Shown here piece by piece: positions 25,423 through 32,789 of a stretch of 64,000 nucleotides of DNA. The stretch comes from Scatosoma sp048465415. GTDB lineage: Bacteria; Bacillota; Clostridia; Christensenellales; Borkfalkiaceae. The notes beneath the pieces are model-generated. The model was not told the origin of the DNA. It did no database searches and saw nothing but the letters and a program-made list of their open reading frames with translations. The first letter of the stretch is position 1. Every line of letters begins with the position of its first letter. The stretch covers positions 167,365-231,364 of the forward strand of contig DBFWLO010000022.1 of NCBI GenBank assembly GCA_048465415.1, in the 5' to 3' direction. A program made the translations under genes and the position numbers.

Positions 25423-26751
25423 CTAACCTGCTCTTTCATTTTCCGTCGGCGTAAACATAACGTCCATATTGAATTTGTTTCCCACGACGTCAAAATAAAT
25501 TTCCCCCTTGTACTTCCGGACGATATTGCGCATGCTTTTACACCCGAAGCCGTGATAATCGTCGTCGCCTTTGCTCAGCGGCAGGCCGTCCTTGAATTCG
25601 ACCTTGCCGCTGAAATAGTTTTCCAAGTGTACATACACGATCTCGCTGCGTTTTTCGATCCGCATGCTGATATATCTTTTCTCCGGCATCGAGACGCCTT
25701 TCACATAATTGATGGCGTTATCGAGAGCGTTGCCGAATAAGGCGGCGATGTCGAGCGGCTCCATAAACAACAGCAATTTTCCGTCGAGCAGATAGCTGAA
25801 CTGAATTTTATCCTGTTCGCAGATCATATTTTTTTGCGAGACGACGAGATCGAGCGTCGCATTGCCCGAGTCCACGAGACTTTCGTAGGCGGAAATGCTT
25901 TCCTTGATGTGAACGATTTCACGCCGGTACTCTTCGTTGTCCGTCTTTTTTTCAAAGAGGATAAGCTGATGTTTGAGATCGTGGAATTTCGTATTGATGA
26001 CCTCGGTCAATTCTTTGGACAGTTCGTGTTTCTTCTCTTCGGCGTTCAAAAACGAGTTCAGCTTGTCCTTCTCTTCTTGCAACTTATTCTGCCGGAACAG
26101 TCCGAAGATCAAAAAGAGAACGAGAACGCAGGAAATGATCGAATAAATGGAATTTACCGTGTATTCGAGTCGGGCGGCGTCCATGTTGGAGACTCGGTTC
26201 TCAAACCAAAAATTGATCCCGATCATCATAGAGGTCGATAATACCGCCAAAAAGATCAAAATATAATCTTTCCGACCGGGGATTCCTTTCTTTCTGTTGG
26301 GAAAAATCAGGAGAAAGAATACCGCGGCCGCCGTGATCACATAATAGCCGGGCATGTGTAAAAGGACGAGAAAGTTTGTCGGATCGAAGAGAATGGGAAA
26401 AAAACTGCCCAATATTCTCGCCGCCTGATAAGCGATATGCTGCGAAGCATAGGTTCCCGTCGTAATGGCCACCGCCGTCCAGCCGTTGATCTCGAACAAA
26501 ATACAGATGCATACGCCCAAAAGGATGCTCGCGCCGAGATAGCTGAACATCTTCCACCAATACCAGCGGCGGAAGATATAGCAAAGACTCCAAAAGACAA
26601 AACAGCCCAAAAGATATACCGCCAAAGAGATCAGCAACAGGCGGAAAAAACATTTTTTGCGCGGCAGGATAAAGCTAAACGGCAAAAAACAAATCAGAAG
26701 CTGCAACGAGAAAAAGAAAAACATGTTATATTCGGAAAACATCTCTTTCAT
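25423..26751 (-). CDS. GHKL-type sensor histidine kinase, AgrC-like (cassette 1)
   Basis: 442 residues. Six or seven membrane helices fill about the first 215 residues, a coiled linker follows, then KFHDLKHQ with the phospho-accepting His (about 268) and a GHKL ATPase domain: ALFGNALDNAINY (N box) and YHGFGCKSMRNI (G box). This type senses a ligand with its membrane domain and phosphorylates a LytTR regulator. It overlaps or abuts the response-regulator gene; the ATG at 26751 has AAGAGG at better spacing than the TTG at 26757, which overlaps the regulator stop. No agrB- or agrD-like gene is visible, so a glycan-derived or unlinked signal is possible. Confidence 0.92.
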   Translation of the reverse strand: MKEMFSEYNMFFFFSLQLLICFLPFSFILPRKKCFFRLLLISLAVYLLGCFVFWSLCYIFRRWYWWKMFSYLGASILLGVCICILFEINGWTAVAITTGTYASQHIAYQAARILGSFFPILFDPTNFLVLLHMPGYYVITAAAVFFLLIFPNRKKGIPGRKDYILIFLAVLSTSMMIGINFWFENRVSNMDAARLEYTVNSIYSIISCVLVLFLIFGLFRQNKLQEEKDKLNSFLNAEEKKHELSKELTEVINTKFHDLKHQLILFEKKTDNEEYRREIVHIKESISAYESLVDSGNATLDLVVSQKNMICEQDKIQFSYLLDGKLLLFMEPLDIAALFGNALDNAINYVKGVSMPEKRYISMRIEKRSEIVYVHLENYFSGKVEFKDGLPLSKGDDDYHGFGCKSMRNIVRKYKGEIYFDVVGNKFNMDVMFTPTENERAG

Positions 26752-26753
26752 CG

Positions 26754-27464
26754 TCAATAGCCTCTTACGTATTTTAAAAAGTCTTCCTTAAATTTTTTTG
26801 CCATGCCTCTGCTCAAAACAAGGGACTCTTTGCCGATGCAGACGCCCTCTTTGCTGATTTTCGTTATGTAGGCGAAATTGACGAGATTGCCGCGGTTGCA
26901 TTTTGCAAAATCGTATTTGAGAAAGGTATCTTCGATCTCTTTGAGATTGCCGCGGCAGCAGTACTCTTCGTTCTTGGTGTGATAAACCAGATTATGGCCG
27001 ATCTTTTCGATGAAACACACTTCGGATACGGGCAGACGCACGATTTCGTCGTTGGTTTTGACGACGATCGATTCCGTGGGCGGCACCCGGTTCAGTTCGA
27101 TCGCCTTTTTGATCTTGTCGGTAAAGTTGAAATAGGAGACGGGTTTTACCAAAAAATCGACGGCGTTGACCTCATAACCCTTGATCGCGTATTTTCCCAT
27201 ATTGGTTACGAAAATAATCGCCACTGCGTTGTCCGTTTTCCTTATGCGTCTGGCCGCGTTCAGTCCGTCCATCATCGGCATTTTTATATCCATAAAAATG
27301 ATATCGTACATGGGCTGATATTCGCTGACAAAGGTCAGACCGTCGTCAAAAAAATTGATCTTGCACGTATATTCGCCTCGGGAATCTTTTTCAAATTGCT
27401 CTATATGGCTTTTGAGCAGTTCCCGATCCTCTTTATTGTCCTCCACCACTGCGATCCGAATCAT
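26754..27464 (-). CDS. LytTR-family response regulator (cassette 1)
   Basis: 236 residues from the ATG at 27464 (GGGAGA upstream). Receiver domain residues 1-120: MIRIAVVEDNKEDRELL with the acidic pocket, YDIIFMDIKMPMMDG with the phospho-Asp, and VTNMGKYAIKGY. The LytTR DNA-binding domain (about 135-236) has ESIVVKTNDEIVRLPVSEV, RGNLKEIEDTF and FAKCNRGNLVNFAYI. Co-transcribed with the kinase that follows. The only strong promoter upstream (27641-27669) lies inside a 108-bp segment bounded by 20-bp inverted repeats, so transcription of this pair may depend on the segment's orientation. Confidence 0.95.
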   Translation of the reverse strand: MIRIAVVEDNKEDRELLKSHIEQFEKDSRGEYTCKINFFDDGLTFVSEYQPMYDIIFMDIKMPMMDGLNAARRIRKTDNAVAIIFVTNMGKYAIKGYEVNAVDFLVKPVSYFNFTDKIKKAIELNRVPPTESIVVKTNDEIVRLPVSEVCFIEKIGHNLVYHTKNEEYCCRGNLKEIEDTFLKYDFAKCNRGNLVNFAYITKISKEGVCIGKESLVLSRGMAKKFKEDFLKYVRGY

Positions 27465-27609
27465 ACTGTGTATCTCCCTAATCGGCATTTTTCTTCCCGG
27501 CTATCATCGTCCGCACGCATATACTTCGGCTCGATTCCGACGGCTTCGGCAGGCAGTTTTTCGCATAGCCGGAGTATATAACGCGTATTTTATACGAAAA
27601 AGTGCAGAG

Positions 27610-27629
27610 AATAATATATTACATGAACT
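27610..27629 (+). repeat. 20-bp inverted repeat, left copy
   Basis: AATAATATATTACATGAACT, the exact reverse complement of 27738-27757. It overlaps a local palindrome TTACATGAA-CTTT-TTCATGTAA (27619-27640) at the start of the regulator transcript. Confidence 0.9.
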
Positions 27630-27640
27630 TTTTCATGTAA

Positions 27641-27669
27641 ATTTTATCATCTTTATAGACTCCTGTCAA
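27641..27669 (-). promoter_or_regulatory. Regulator operon 1 promoter inside the inverted-repeat segment
   Basis: Minus strand TTGACA (27669-27664), 17-nt spacer, TAAAAT (27646-27641), pointing left at the response-regulator gene. The element lies between the two 20-bp inverted repeats. If the segment flips, the promoter would point away from the regulator toward 27771-27792. Confidence 0.8.
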
Positions 27670-27737
27670 TACTTTAATTAAAATTTACGCAAAAATTTTA
27701 CATTATAGTAAAATTTTACCAAAATTTTTTACAGATT

Positions 27738-27766
27738 AGTTCATGTAATATATTATTACATGAACT
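27738..27766. repeat. 20-bp inverted repeat, right copy, within a 29-bp palindrome
   Basis: 27738-27757 is the exact inverse of 27610-27629. The whole 29 bp is itself a palindrome with perfect 12-bp arms (AGTTCATGTAAT and ATTACATGAACT) around a 5-bp centre, the usual geometry of a tyrosine-recombinase core site. Confidence 0.9.
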
Positions 27767-27770
27767 AAGC

Positions 27771-27792
27771 GACGGGAGATCCCGCCTTTTTT
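27771..27792 (+). terminator. Rightward terminator beside the inverted repeat
   Basis: CGGG/CCCG stem (27773-27776, 27781-27784; one further outer pair) followed by TTTTTT on the plus strand only. No gene nearby is transcribed rightward into it, but the flipped promoter would be. The stem is short, so confidence is moderate. Confidence 0.5.
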
Positions 27793-27812
27793 ATTTAATT
27801 TTTATCCCCGGC

Positions 27813-28706
27813 TTATAACAGACTGCCCACGCGGTTCATCATCTCCGTTTTATGCTCGAAAAGAGAATGAGCGTAACGATTGAGCGTAACGGTCGGATTT
27901 TTATGTCCCATAAGCTCCGCTAATGTTCTCACGTCCATTCCGCATTCCATCGCCCGCGTTGCAAACGTATGACGCAGTACGTGAAAGCTGCGGTGCGGAA
28001 TACCGAGATTTTTCAGCACCAGTTCAAAAGTTTTCTGATAGGAACGGACGATGACAGGTTTGCCGTTATCCTCCACGACGTACGCGGTTTTCGCTTCCTT
28101 TCTCCATTTTTTCAGCATAGGCAGAAGCTGTTTTGGCAGAGGAATCCGCCTTTGCGAGCTTTTCGTTTTCGGTTCTTCCGTAACGCGCCCCTGCTTTCGG
28201 TCGTGACAGGACTTTGCCACGGTGAGAACGCCTTGCTCAAAATCGATATCCGACCATTCCAACGCCAGCAATTCACCGATCCTCAGGCCCGTATAGAGAC
28301 ATAAAACGATGCCGTACAGTTTCGGCTTTTTCCCTTCAAACGCGAACAGTTCTATTTGTTTTTGTTCCGCCACGGAAAAACATTCGGCAGCATGTTCCTT
28401 TGTTTTGGGGCGTTGGATCTTGTCCGAATATTGATTTTTGGCAATGCCCACCCCTACCGCCTTGCGGAGGGAACTTTGCAGAACCGTCACGATCGCGTTG
28501 ACCGTATTCGGCGACAGACCTTTTTCCGACAAGCCGATGACAAATTTCTGCAATTTCACCGCGTTCAGATTTTCTATTTTCGAAGCTCCCAACATCGGAG
28601 AAATATGCAGTCGGACGAACTGCGAATATTTCTCAAACGTTTGGATCTTGACCGCCGGTTTGACATATAATGCGAGCCACTCTTCCAACCAATCTTTGTA
28701 TTTCAT
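27813..28706 (-). CDS. Tyrosine recombinase (phage integrase family)
   Basis: 297 residues from the ATG at 28706, preceded by GAGGAA; a longer frame starts at 28748 but lacks a ribosome site. Residues about 1-95 are the SAM-like core-binding domain (WLEEWLALYVKPAVKIQTFEKY). The catalytic domain follows with Arg in CLYTGLRIGELLALEW, a likely Lys in the beta hairpin, HVLRHTFATRAM (His-x-x-Arg), MGHKNPTVTL (His) and the nucleophile Tyr in NRYAHS, so all active-site residues are present. No other phage or element genes are nearby. With the adjacent inverted repeats, an inversion function for the regulator promoter is more attractive than element integration, but both fit. Confidence 0.95.
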   Translation of the reverse strand: MKYKDWLEEWLALYVKPAVKIQTFEKYSQFVRLHISPMLGASKIENLNAVKLQKFVIGLSEKGLSPNTVNAIVTVLQSSLRKAVGVGIAKNQYSDKIQRPKTKEHAAECFSVAEQKQIELFAFEGKKPKLYGIVLCLYTGLRIGELLALEWSDIDFEQGVLTVAKSCHDRKQGRVTEEPKTKSSQRRIPLPKQLLPMLKKWRKEAKTAYVVEDNGKPVIVRSYQKTFELVLKNLGIPHRSFHVLRHTFATRAMECGMDVRTLAELMGHKNPTVTLNRYAHSLFEHKTEMMNRVGSLL

Positions 28707-28774
28707 ACTCTCTTCCTCGGTAGGTACATAGATTTCGCGCCGCCGCATTTTATCGCTCGCGTCACGCCTCTTCT

Positions 28775-28803
28775 ATCCTATCCCATCCGCATGGTTTTGT
28801 CAA
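28775..28803 (-). promoter_or_regulatory. Promoter of the recombinase gene
   Basis: Minus strand TTGACA (28803-28798), 17-nt spacer, TAGGAT (28780-28775). No minus-strand terminator is evident between the recombinase stop and the regulator gene, so read-through into the regulator pair is possible. Confidence 0.65.
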
Positions 28804-28815
28804 TGAATCGCCGGC

Positions 28816-28843
28816 AAAAAACCGCCGTTTTCGGCGGTTTTTT
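28816..28843. terminator. Bidirectional terminator between the recombinase and ogt promoters
   Basis: Perfect 12-bp stem AAAAAACCGCCG/CGGCGGTTTTTT with a TTTT loop. It lies between two divergent promoters and so blocks background transcription from either side. The rest of the gap 28844-29079 holds only AT-rich DNA and the ogt promoter. Confidence 0.7.
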
Positions 28844-28997
28844 ATATTTTATAAATATAAAAAGAATTTTTAACTCCGCAGTCGGCGACGATTTTTTCCT
28901 TTATGTTATTTATTGGAAAAAATTTTCTTATTTTCTATATAGGCGCTGACCGAACGGAAGTTTCGGAAGTGACGATAATTTTTAATAATTTTAAGAG

Positions 28998-29026
28998 ATG
29001 ACAAAGGTTTGTTTTTATGATATAAT
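28998..29026 (+). promoter_or_regulatory. Promoter of ogt
   Basis: ATGACA (28998-29003), 17-nt spacer, TATAAT (29021-29026) with TG one base upstream of the -10 (extended -10). Confidence 0.8.
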
Positions 29027-29079
29027 AGCCATGTAAAAAAACACAACCGATTTATAATTATTACTTATGAGGAGAAAAA

Positions 29080-29613
29080 ATGCACTATATGAATCACTAC
29101 GCTTCCCCTTTGGGAGGGATTACTCTGGCGAGCGACGGAAAGGAATTGACGGGGCTGTGGTTCGACGGGCAAAAGTATTTTGCGGCTACTTTGTCAAAGG
29201 ATCATCAGGAACAAACGCTGCCCGTCTTTGAGCAGGCAAAAAGGTGGCTGGATATTTATTTTTCGGGGAAAGAGCCCGGCTTTACGCCCCCGCTTTCCCT
29301 GAACGCTTCTCCTTTTCGGCGGCGCGTCTGGGAGCGCCTAATGCAAATCCCGTTCGGCAAGACCGTCACTTACGGCAGTATCGCCGGGCGGATCGCCGAA
29401 GAAACGGGAAAAAACGTATCGGCGCAAGCGGTCGGCGGGGCGGTCGGGCACAATCCCGTCTCCCTTATCATTCCCTGTCACCGCGTCGTGGGAAGCGACG
29501 GAAGTTTTACGGGCTATGCGGGCGGGATCGATAAAAAGATCGAACTATTGCGCTTGGAGGGCGTGGACGTTTCCAAAGGGCTCGTTCCCAAAACCGATTT
29601 TAAGGGTTCATAA
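29080..29613 (+). CDS. ogt: Methylated-DNA--protein-cysteine S-methyltransferase
   Basis: 177 residues. Suicide repair protein that takes the methyl group from O6-methylguanine in DNA onto its own Cys. The active-site motif is PCHRVVG (IIPCHRVVG, about residues 137-145), preceded by FRRRVWERLMQIPFGKTVTYG, the usual DNA-binding helix-turn-helix start, and followed by GYAGGIDKKIELLRLEG. The length fits Ogt/YbaZ-type stand-alone enzymes. GAGGAG precedes the ATG. Plus strand, monocistronic, convergent with GH3 operon 2. A housekeeping gene placed between the two GH3 cassettes. Confidence 0.97.
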   Translation: MHYMNHYASPLGGITLASDGKELTGLWFDGQKYFAATLSKDHQEQTLPVFEQAKRWLDIYFSGKEPGFTPPLSLNASPFRRRVWERLMQIPFGKTVTYGSIAGRIAEETGKNVSAQAVGGAVGHNPVSLIIPCHRVVGSDGSFTGYAGGIDKKIELLRLEGVDVSKGLVPKTDFKGS

Positions 29614-29643
29614 CCACCTGAAATTCTTTTACTGAAAATAATT

Positions 29644-29670
29644 GCGGCGGACGCATTTCGCGCCCGCCGC
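29644..29670. terminator. Stem-loop between convergent ogt and GH3 operon 2
   Basis: Eleven-position stem with one mismatch (29644-29654 with 29660-29670), loop ATTTC. Weak T-rich flanks on both sides; placed between two convergent genes. Confidence 0.5.
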
Positions 29671-29694
29671 AGCCCAACCGTGAAGAGATATTTT

Positions 29695-32600
29695 TTACCG
29701 TCTCTTTTTATTTTTCGAGACCGGTTCCGTCGATTCCTCCGCTGTTTGCGCCTTCTCTTTTTGCTTTTTGCAGGCGCCGCGTATGACGAAGAATCCCCAC
29801 ACCGCAAGCCCTACGGGAATCACGACGTCCAGCGCGATGAACATGCTTACCCACCATTCGAGATGATAGCCGACGATGTCGACGTTCATGGAATTGCTGT
29901 TGGCGACCACGTACAGAATATTGTGCGCGGAATTACGTAATATCCGCACGTCCTGCGCGTTGCTGAAATCGCAGTCCGTCCAAAGCAGATCGTTCAAAGA
30001 GGCAAGAATCAGATCGTTGCCGGCATACAGCATCTGACGGGAGTCCATCACCGAATTATCCGTTTTATAATCGGAGATGACCAATCCGCGAAATCCCCAT
30101 TCGTTGCGTAAAATCCGCGTCATAAGGCGATAGTCGCCGCCCGTCCAGCGGGTGCCGATTCGATTGAACGAACTCATCACTCCCCTGCTGCCCACATATT
30201 TGTCAACGCCGTCGGCCGTAGCAGTCGCCGAGTGCGCGACGGTATCGTCGCCTTTGACGGCCAATTCAAAAGGTTTGAGATAGAGTTCCCGGAGCGCCTG
30301 TTCTGTGCAGAATGTCGCCACGCCGCCTCTCGCCGTCTCCTGATCGTTGAGGACAAAATGTTTCAGATCGGTATACACGCCCTTCTGCGCGGCGCCGTTA
30401 ATGACGTTAACCGCCAGACGGCCGGAGAGAATGGGATCTTCCGAATAATACTCGAAATTACGGCCGGAGAAAGGGCTCCTGTGCAGGTTTACCGCGGGAG
30501 CATACCAACCCGTATAAGGCAGATGATTGCCGTTTACGTCTCCCCAGACGCCGTTGTCGCCTACCGCTTTGCCCATCTGATAGGCGAGATCTTTATTCCA
30601 TGTGGCGGCGATGAGGATCTGGCAGGCAAAAGTCGTATTGCCCTCGTAATGAGAGGACAGACCAGGCATAAAGTTTACAAAGCCGATGGGCCCGTCGCTG
30701 TCGTTCGTAAGGTTTTTCTTGATCTTTTCTATGGCCGCGGTCTGGAAGGCGCCCGTATTGACCAGTTCGAGCATTTCCGCGGGCGTGAGCATATCGAGGA
30801 GCTGTTTCCACCTCGGATCTTTATAATCCGCGCCGATGAGGTCGAAGAGCGTGAGCTCGCCGCTTGCGCCCGTCGTGGGCATCTCGGCGCCGCCGATCAC
30901 AGGGTTGTTGTGCGTTTTGTCGGAGATCGCGTTCTTTTCCCCGTCCAGATAGATGCGCTCGCTCTGCGAAGGAGCCTGGGGGAACGTACCCGCGAAATCG
31001 CTTCTCGACATACCTTTGCGCGTCACTTCGTCGCCGTTTGCCAAAGTGACGTACACGTCCTGCAACCGGTACTGCAAATCGTTGAAATCCGTCGATCCGT
31101 CCCCTTTGACGCCGTTATATTTTTCGCCGTACGTATAGAGATTATCCACCGGCTCGCCGGTCAAAGGATCCTCGGCGTAAACGATCTCCTTGCCGAGCGT
31201 GACCTCTTCGGCGGCAAAAACGTTGCCCTTGCCGTCTACGTGCGAATTCTTCGCGGCATAGAATGTATATTCGCCCGCGTCCAGTTCGTAACCCGTTTCG
31301 CCGTTGCCGTTCGCGTCGTTATAGTCGTAGCTCGCCAGATCGTACGCGTCCACGGTAAACGTTATGACAGCCGTTTCCTCCGGTTTCAAAAGAGGCGTTT
31401 TCGCAAAATCCACCAGCTGTACCCGGCTCTTTTCGATACCGCCCTGTATATACGGCAAAGTAACGTAGAGCTGAACGACGTCTTTACCCGCGACCGAACC
31501 CGTGTTTTTGACCGTTACGGTGAACGTGAGTTTGCTGTCCGCGTTTTCCAAAGCTCCGGACATGGTCATGGTCTGCTCGAATTTCGTATAGCTGAGCCCG
31601 TAACCGAACGGGAACACGACGTTCTTGCCGTACCAATCGACGTTCTTGTCGTATTTGGATTCTTCATAACCGCGGGTTTCGTAGTAGCGGTAGCCTACGT
31701 ACACGCCCTCTTCATAGGCCACGAAATAGTCGGAGGACGCCGAAGTGCCTTCCATAAACGAATTGCCGTTTTTCCCTCCGTTGACCTGCGTATTGTCCCC
31801 GAAATTCTGCCAGGTGGGATCCTGAGTGAAATCGCGTGCGAACAGGTCCACCGTTTTGCCTGAGAAATTCGCTTCGCCCGTAAGCAGTTTGCCGATCGCC
31901 GCGGCGCCCGTGGAGCCGGGTCCGCCGATCCATACCAGCGCGTCGATACGGGGAGCGGAGGGCCGGTTGTTGTATTCCTTGATAAAATCGCACTGGAAAC
32001 TCGTCAGCGTATTCAGTACCACGATCACTTTATCGAAGCGGGAAGTGACCATATCCAGCATATCGTACTCGTTCTTATCCAACTGCAAATAGTGATTCCC
32101 TTCGATCCCGCCCGCTTTCGTATTCTGCGTGCGCGGCAGATCGAAACTCTCTCCGCCGATGCGCGAGATTACTACGATCGCCGCGTCGTTGTACGATTGA
32201 AAACTGTTCCTGACTTCGGACGTGTAATTCCCGACGGGCGTCTCGCCTATATCGAGCGTGGGCGCAGAGGTTGAGCCCGTACCCGTGGCGGGGTTATTCG
32301 ACCGCCCGCCGCCGCTGGCATTGCTCTCATAAAAACTTTTAAGTTTGGGGTTATATTCCAGCCCCGCCTCTTCCAGCCCGTCGTACAGCGTCGCGGCCGA
32401 AGTCCCGTCGATCCCGCCCGAGCCCGAGCCGCCGAGGACGAGGTCCACCGAGTTCTTGCCGAATACGCTTATCTTTTTTTCGCTTTTATCGAGCGGCAGC
32501 GCGTTTCCTTCGTTCAAAAGCAGGGTAAATCCTTCTTCGGCAATTTGGACGTTCAATTCGTCGCCCGCCTTTTTCGACTCGGCTTTGGTCTTGTAATCGG

Positions 32601-32787
32601 AAGTGTAGATCGCCTCCACGCCGTCCGCCATAACGGGCATCGGACCGCCTAAAACGGTGCCGATGATCGAACGGAACATCGTCGTGGCAAGCGTCGTCAC
32701 GACGATGAGCAGAGCCAGCAAAACGACTGTGATCGAAAACCATACTCTTCCGCCGATACTTTTGAAAATCGCTTTGATGATCTTCAT
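29695..32787 (-). CDS. Permuted GH3 beta-glycosidase with a membrane helix at each end (cassette 2)
   Basis: 1030 residues, paralog of the 986-residue protein of cassette 1. Helix at about 13-40, alpha/beta sandwich first (EGFTLLLNEGNALPLDK near 88; YEEGVYVGYRYYET near 370), FnIII-like (about 420-540; NTGSVAGKDVVQLYVTLPY), then the TIM barrel (TNDSDGPIGFVNF, NLHRSPFSGRNFEYYSED, nucleophile Asp in FRGLVISDYK near 910). A second helix at about 973-1000 and a Lys-rich cytoplasmic tail follow. Its ATG is two bases after the stop of the InlB-repeat lipoprotein gene, so the two are co-expressed. Extracellular exo-glycosidase; substrate unknown. Confidence 0.93.
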   Translation of the reverse strand: MKIIKAIFKSIGGRVWFSITVVLLALLIVVTTLATTMFRSIIGTVLGGPMPVMADGVEAIYTSDYKTKAESKKAGDELNVQIAEEGFTLLLNEGNALPLDKSEKKISVFGKNSVDLVLGGSGSGGIDGTSAATLYDGLEEAGLEYNPKLKSFYESNASGGGRSNNPATGTGSTSAPTLDIGETPVGNYTSEVRNSFQSYNDAAIVVISRIGGESFDLPRTQNTKAGGIEGNHYLQLDKNEYDMLDMVTSRFDKVIVVLNTLTSFQCDFIKEYNNRPSAPRIDALVWIGGPGSTGAAAIGKLLTGEANFSGKTVDLFARDFTQDPTWQNFGDNTQVNGGKNGNSFMEGTSASSDYFVAYEEGVYVGYRYYETRGYEESKYDKNVDWYGKNVVFPFGYGLSYTKFEQTMTMSGALENADSKLTFTVTVKNTGSVAGKDVVQLYVTLPYIQGGIEKSRVQLVDFAKTPLLKPEETAVITFTVDAYDLASYDYNDANGNGETGYELDAGEYTFYAAKNSHVDGKGNVFAAEEVTLGKEIVYAEDPLTGEPVDNLYTYGEKYNGVKGDGSTDFNDLQYRLQDVYVTLANGDEVTRKGMSRSDFAGTFPQAPSQSERIYLDGEKNAISDKTHNNPVIGGAEMPTTGASGELTLFDLIGADYKDPRWKQLLDMLTPAEMLELVNTGAFQTAAIEKIKKNLTNDSDGPIGFVNFMPGLSSHYEGNTTFACQILIAATWNKDLAYQMGKAVGDNGVWGDVNGNHLPYTGWYAPAVNLHRSPFSGRNFEYYSEDPILSGRLAVNVINGAAQKGVYTDLKHFVLNDQETARGGVATFCTEQALRELYLKPFELAVKGDDTVAHSATATADGVDKYVGSRGVMSSFNRIGTRWTGGDYRLMTRILRNEWGFRGLVISDYKTDNSVMDSRQMLYAGNDLILASLNDLLWTDCDFSNAQDVRILRNSAHNILYVVANSNSMNVDIVGYHLEWWVSMFIALDVVIPVGLAVWGFFVIRGACKKQKEKAQTAEESTEPVSKNKKRR

Positions 32788-32789
32788 GG

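Noticed and set aside
27610..28706. Integrated mobile element with attachment sites
   Set aside because: Only a recombinase gene is present: no other phage or conjugation genes, no tRNA target and no direct-repeat att pair in view. The inverted repeats favour local inversion, though an element remnant cannot be fully excluded.
30232..31863. 543-codon open frame on the plus strand
   Set aside because: Antisense to the 1030-residue GH3; no start context or similarity.
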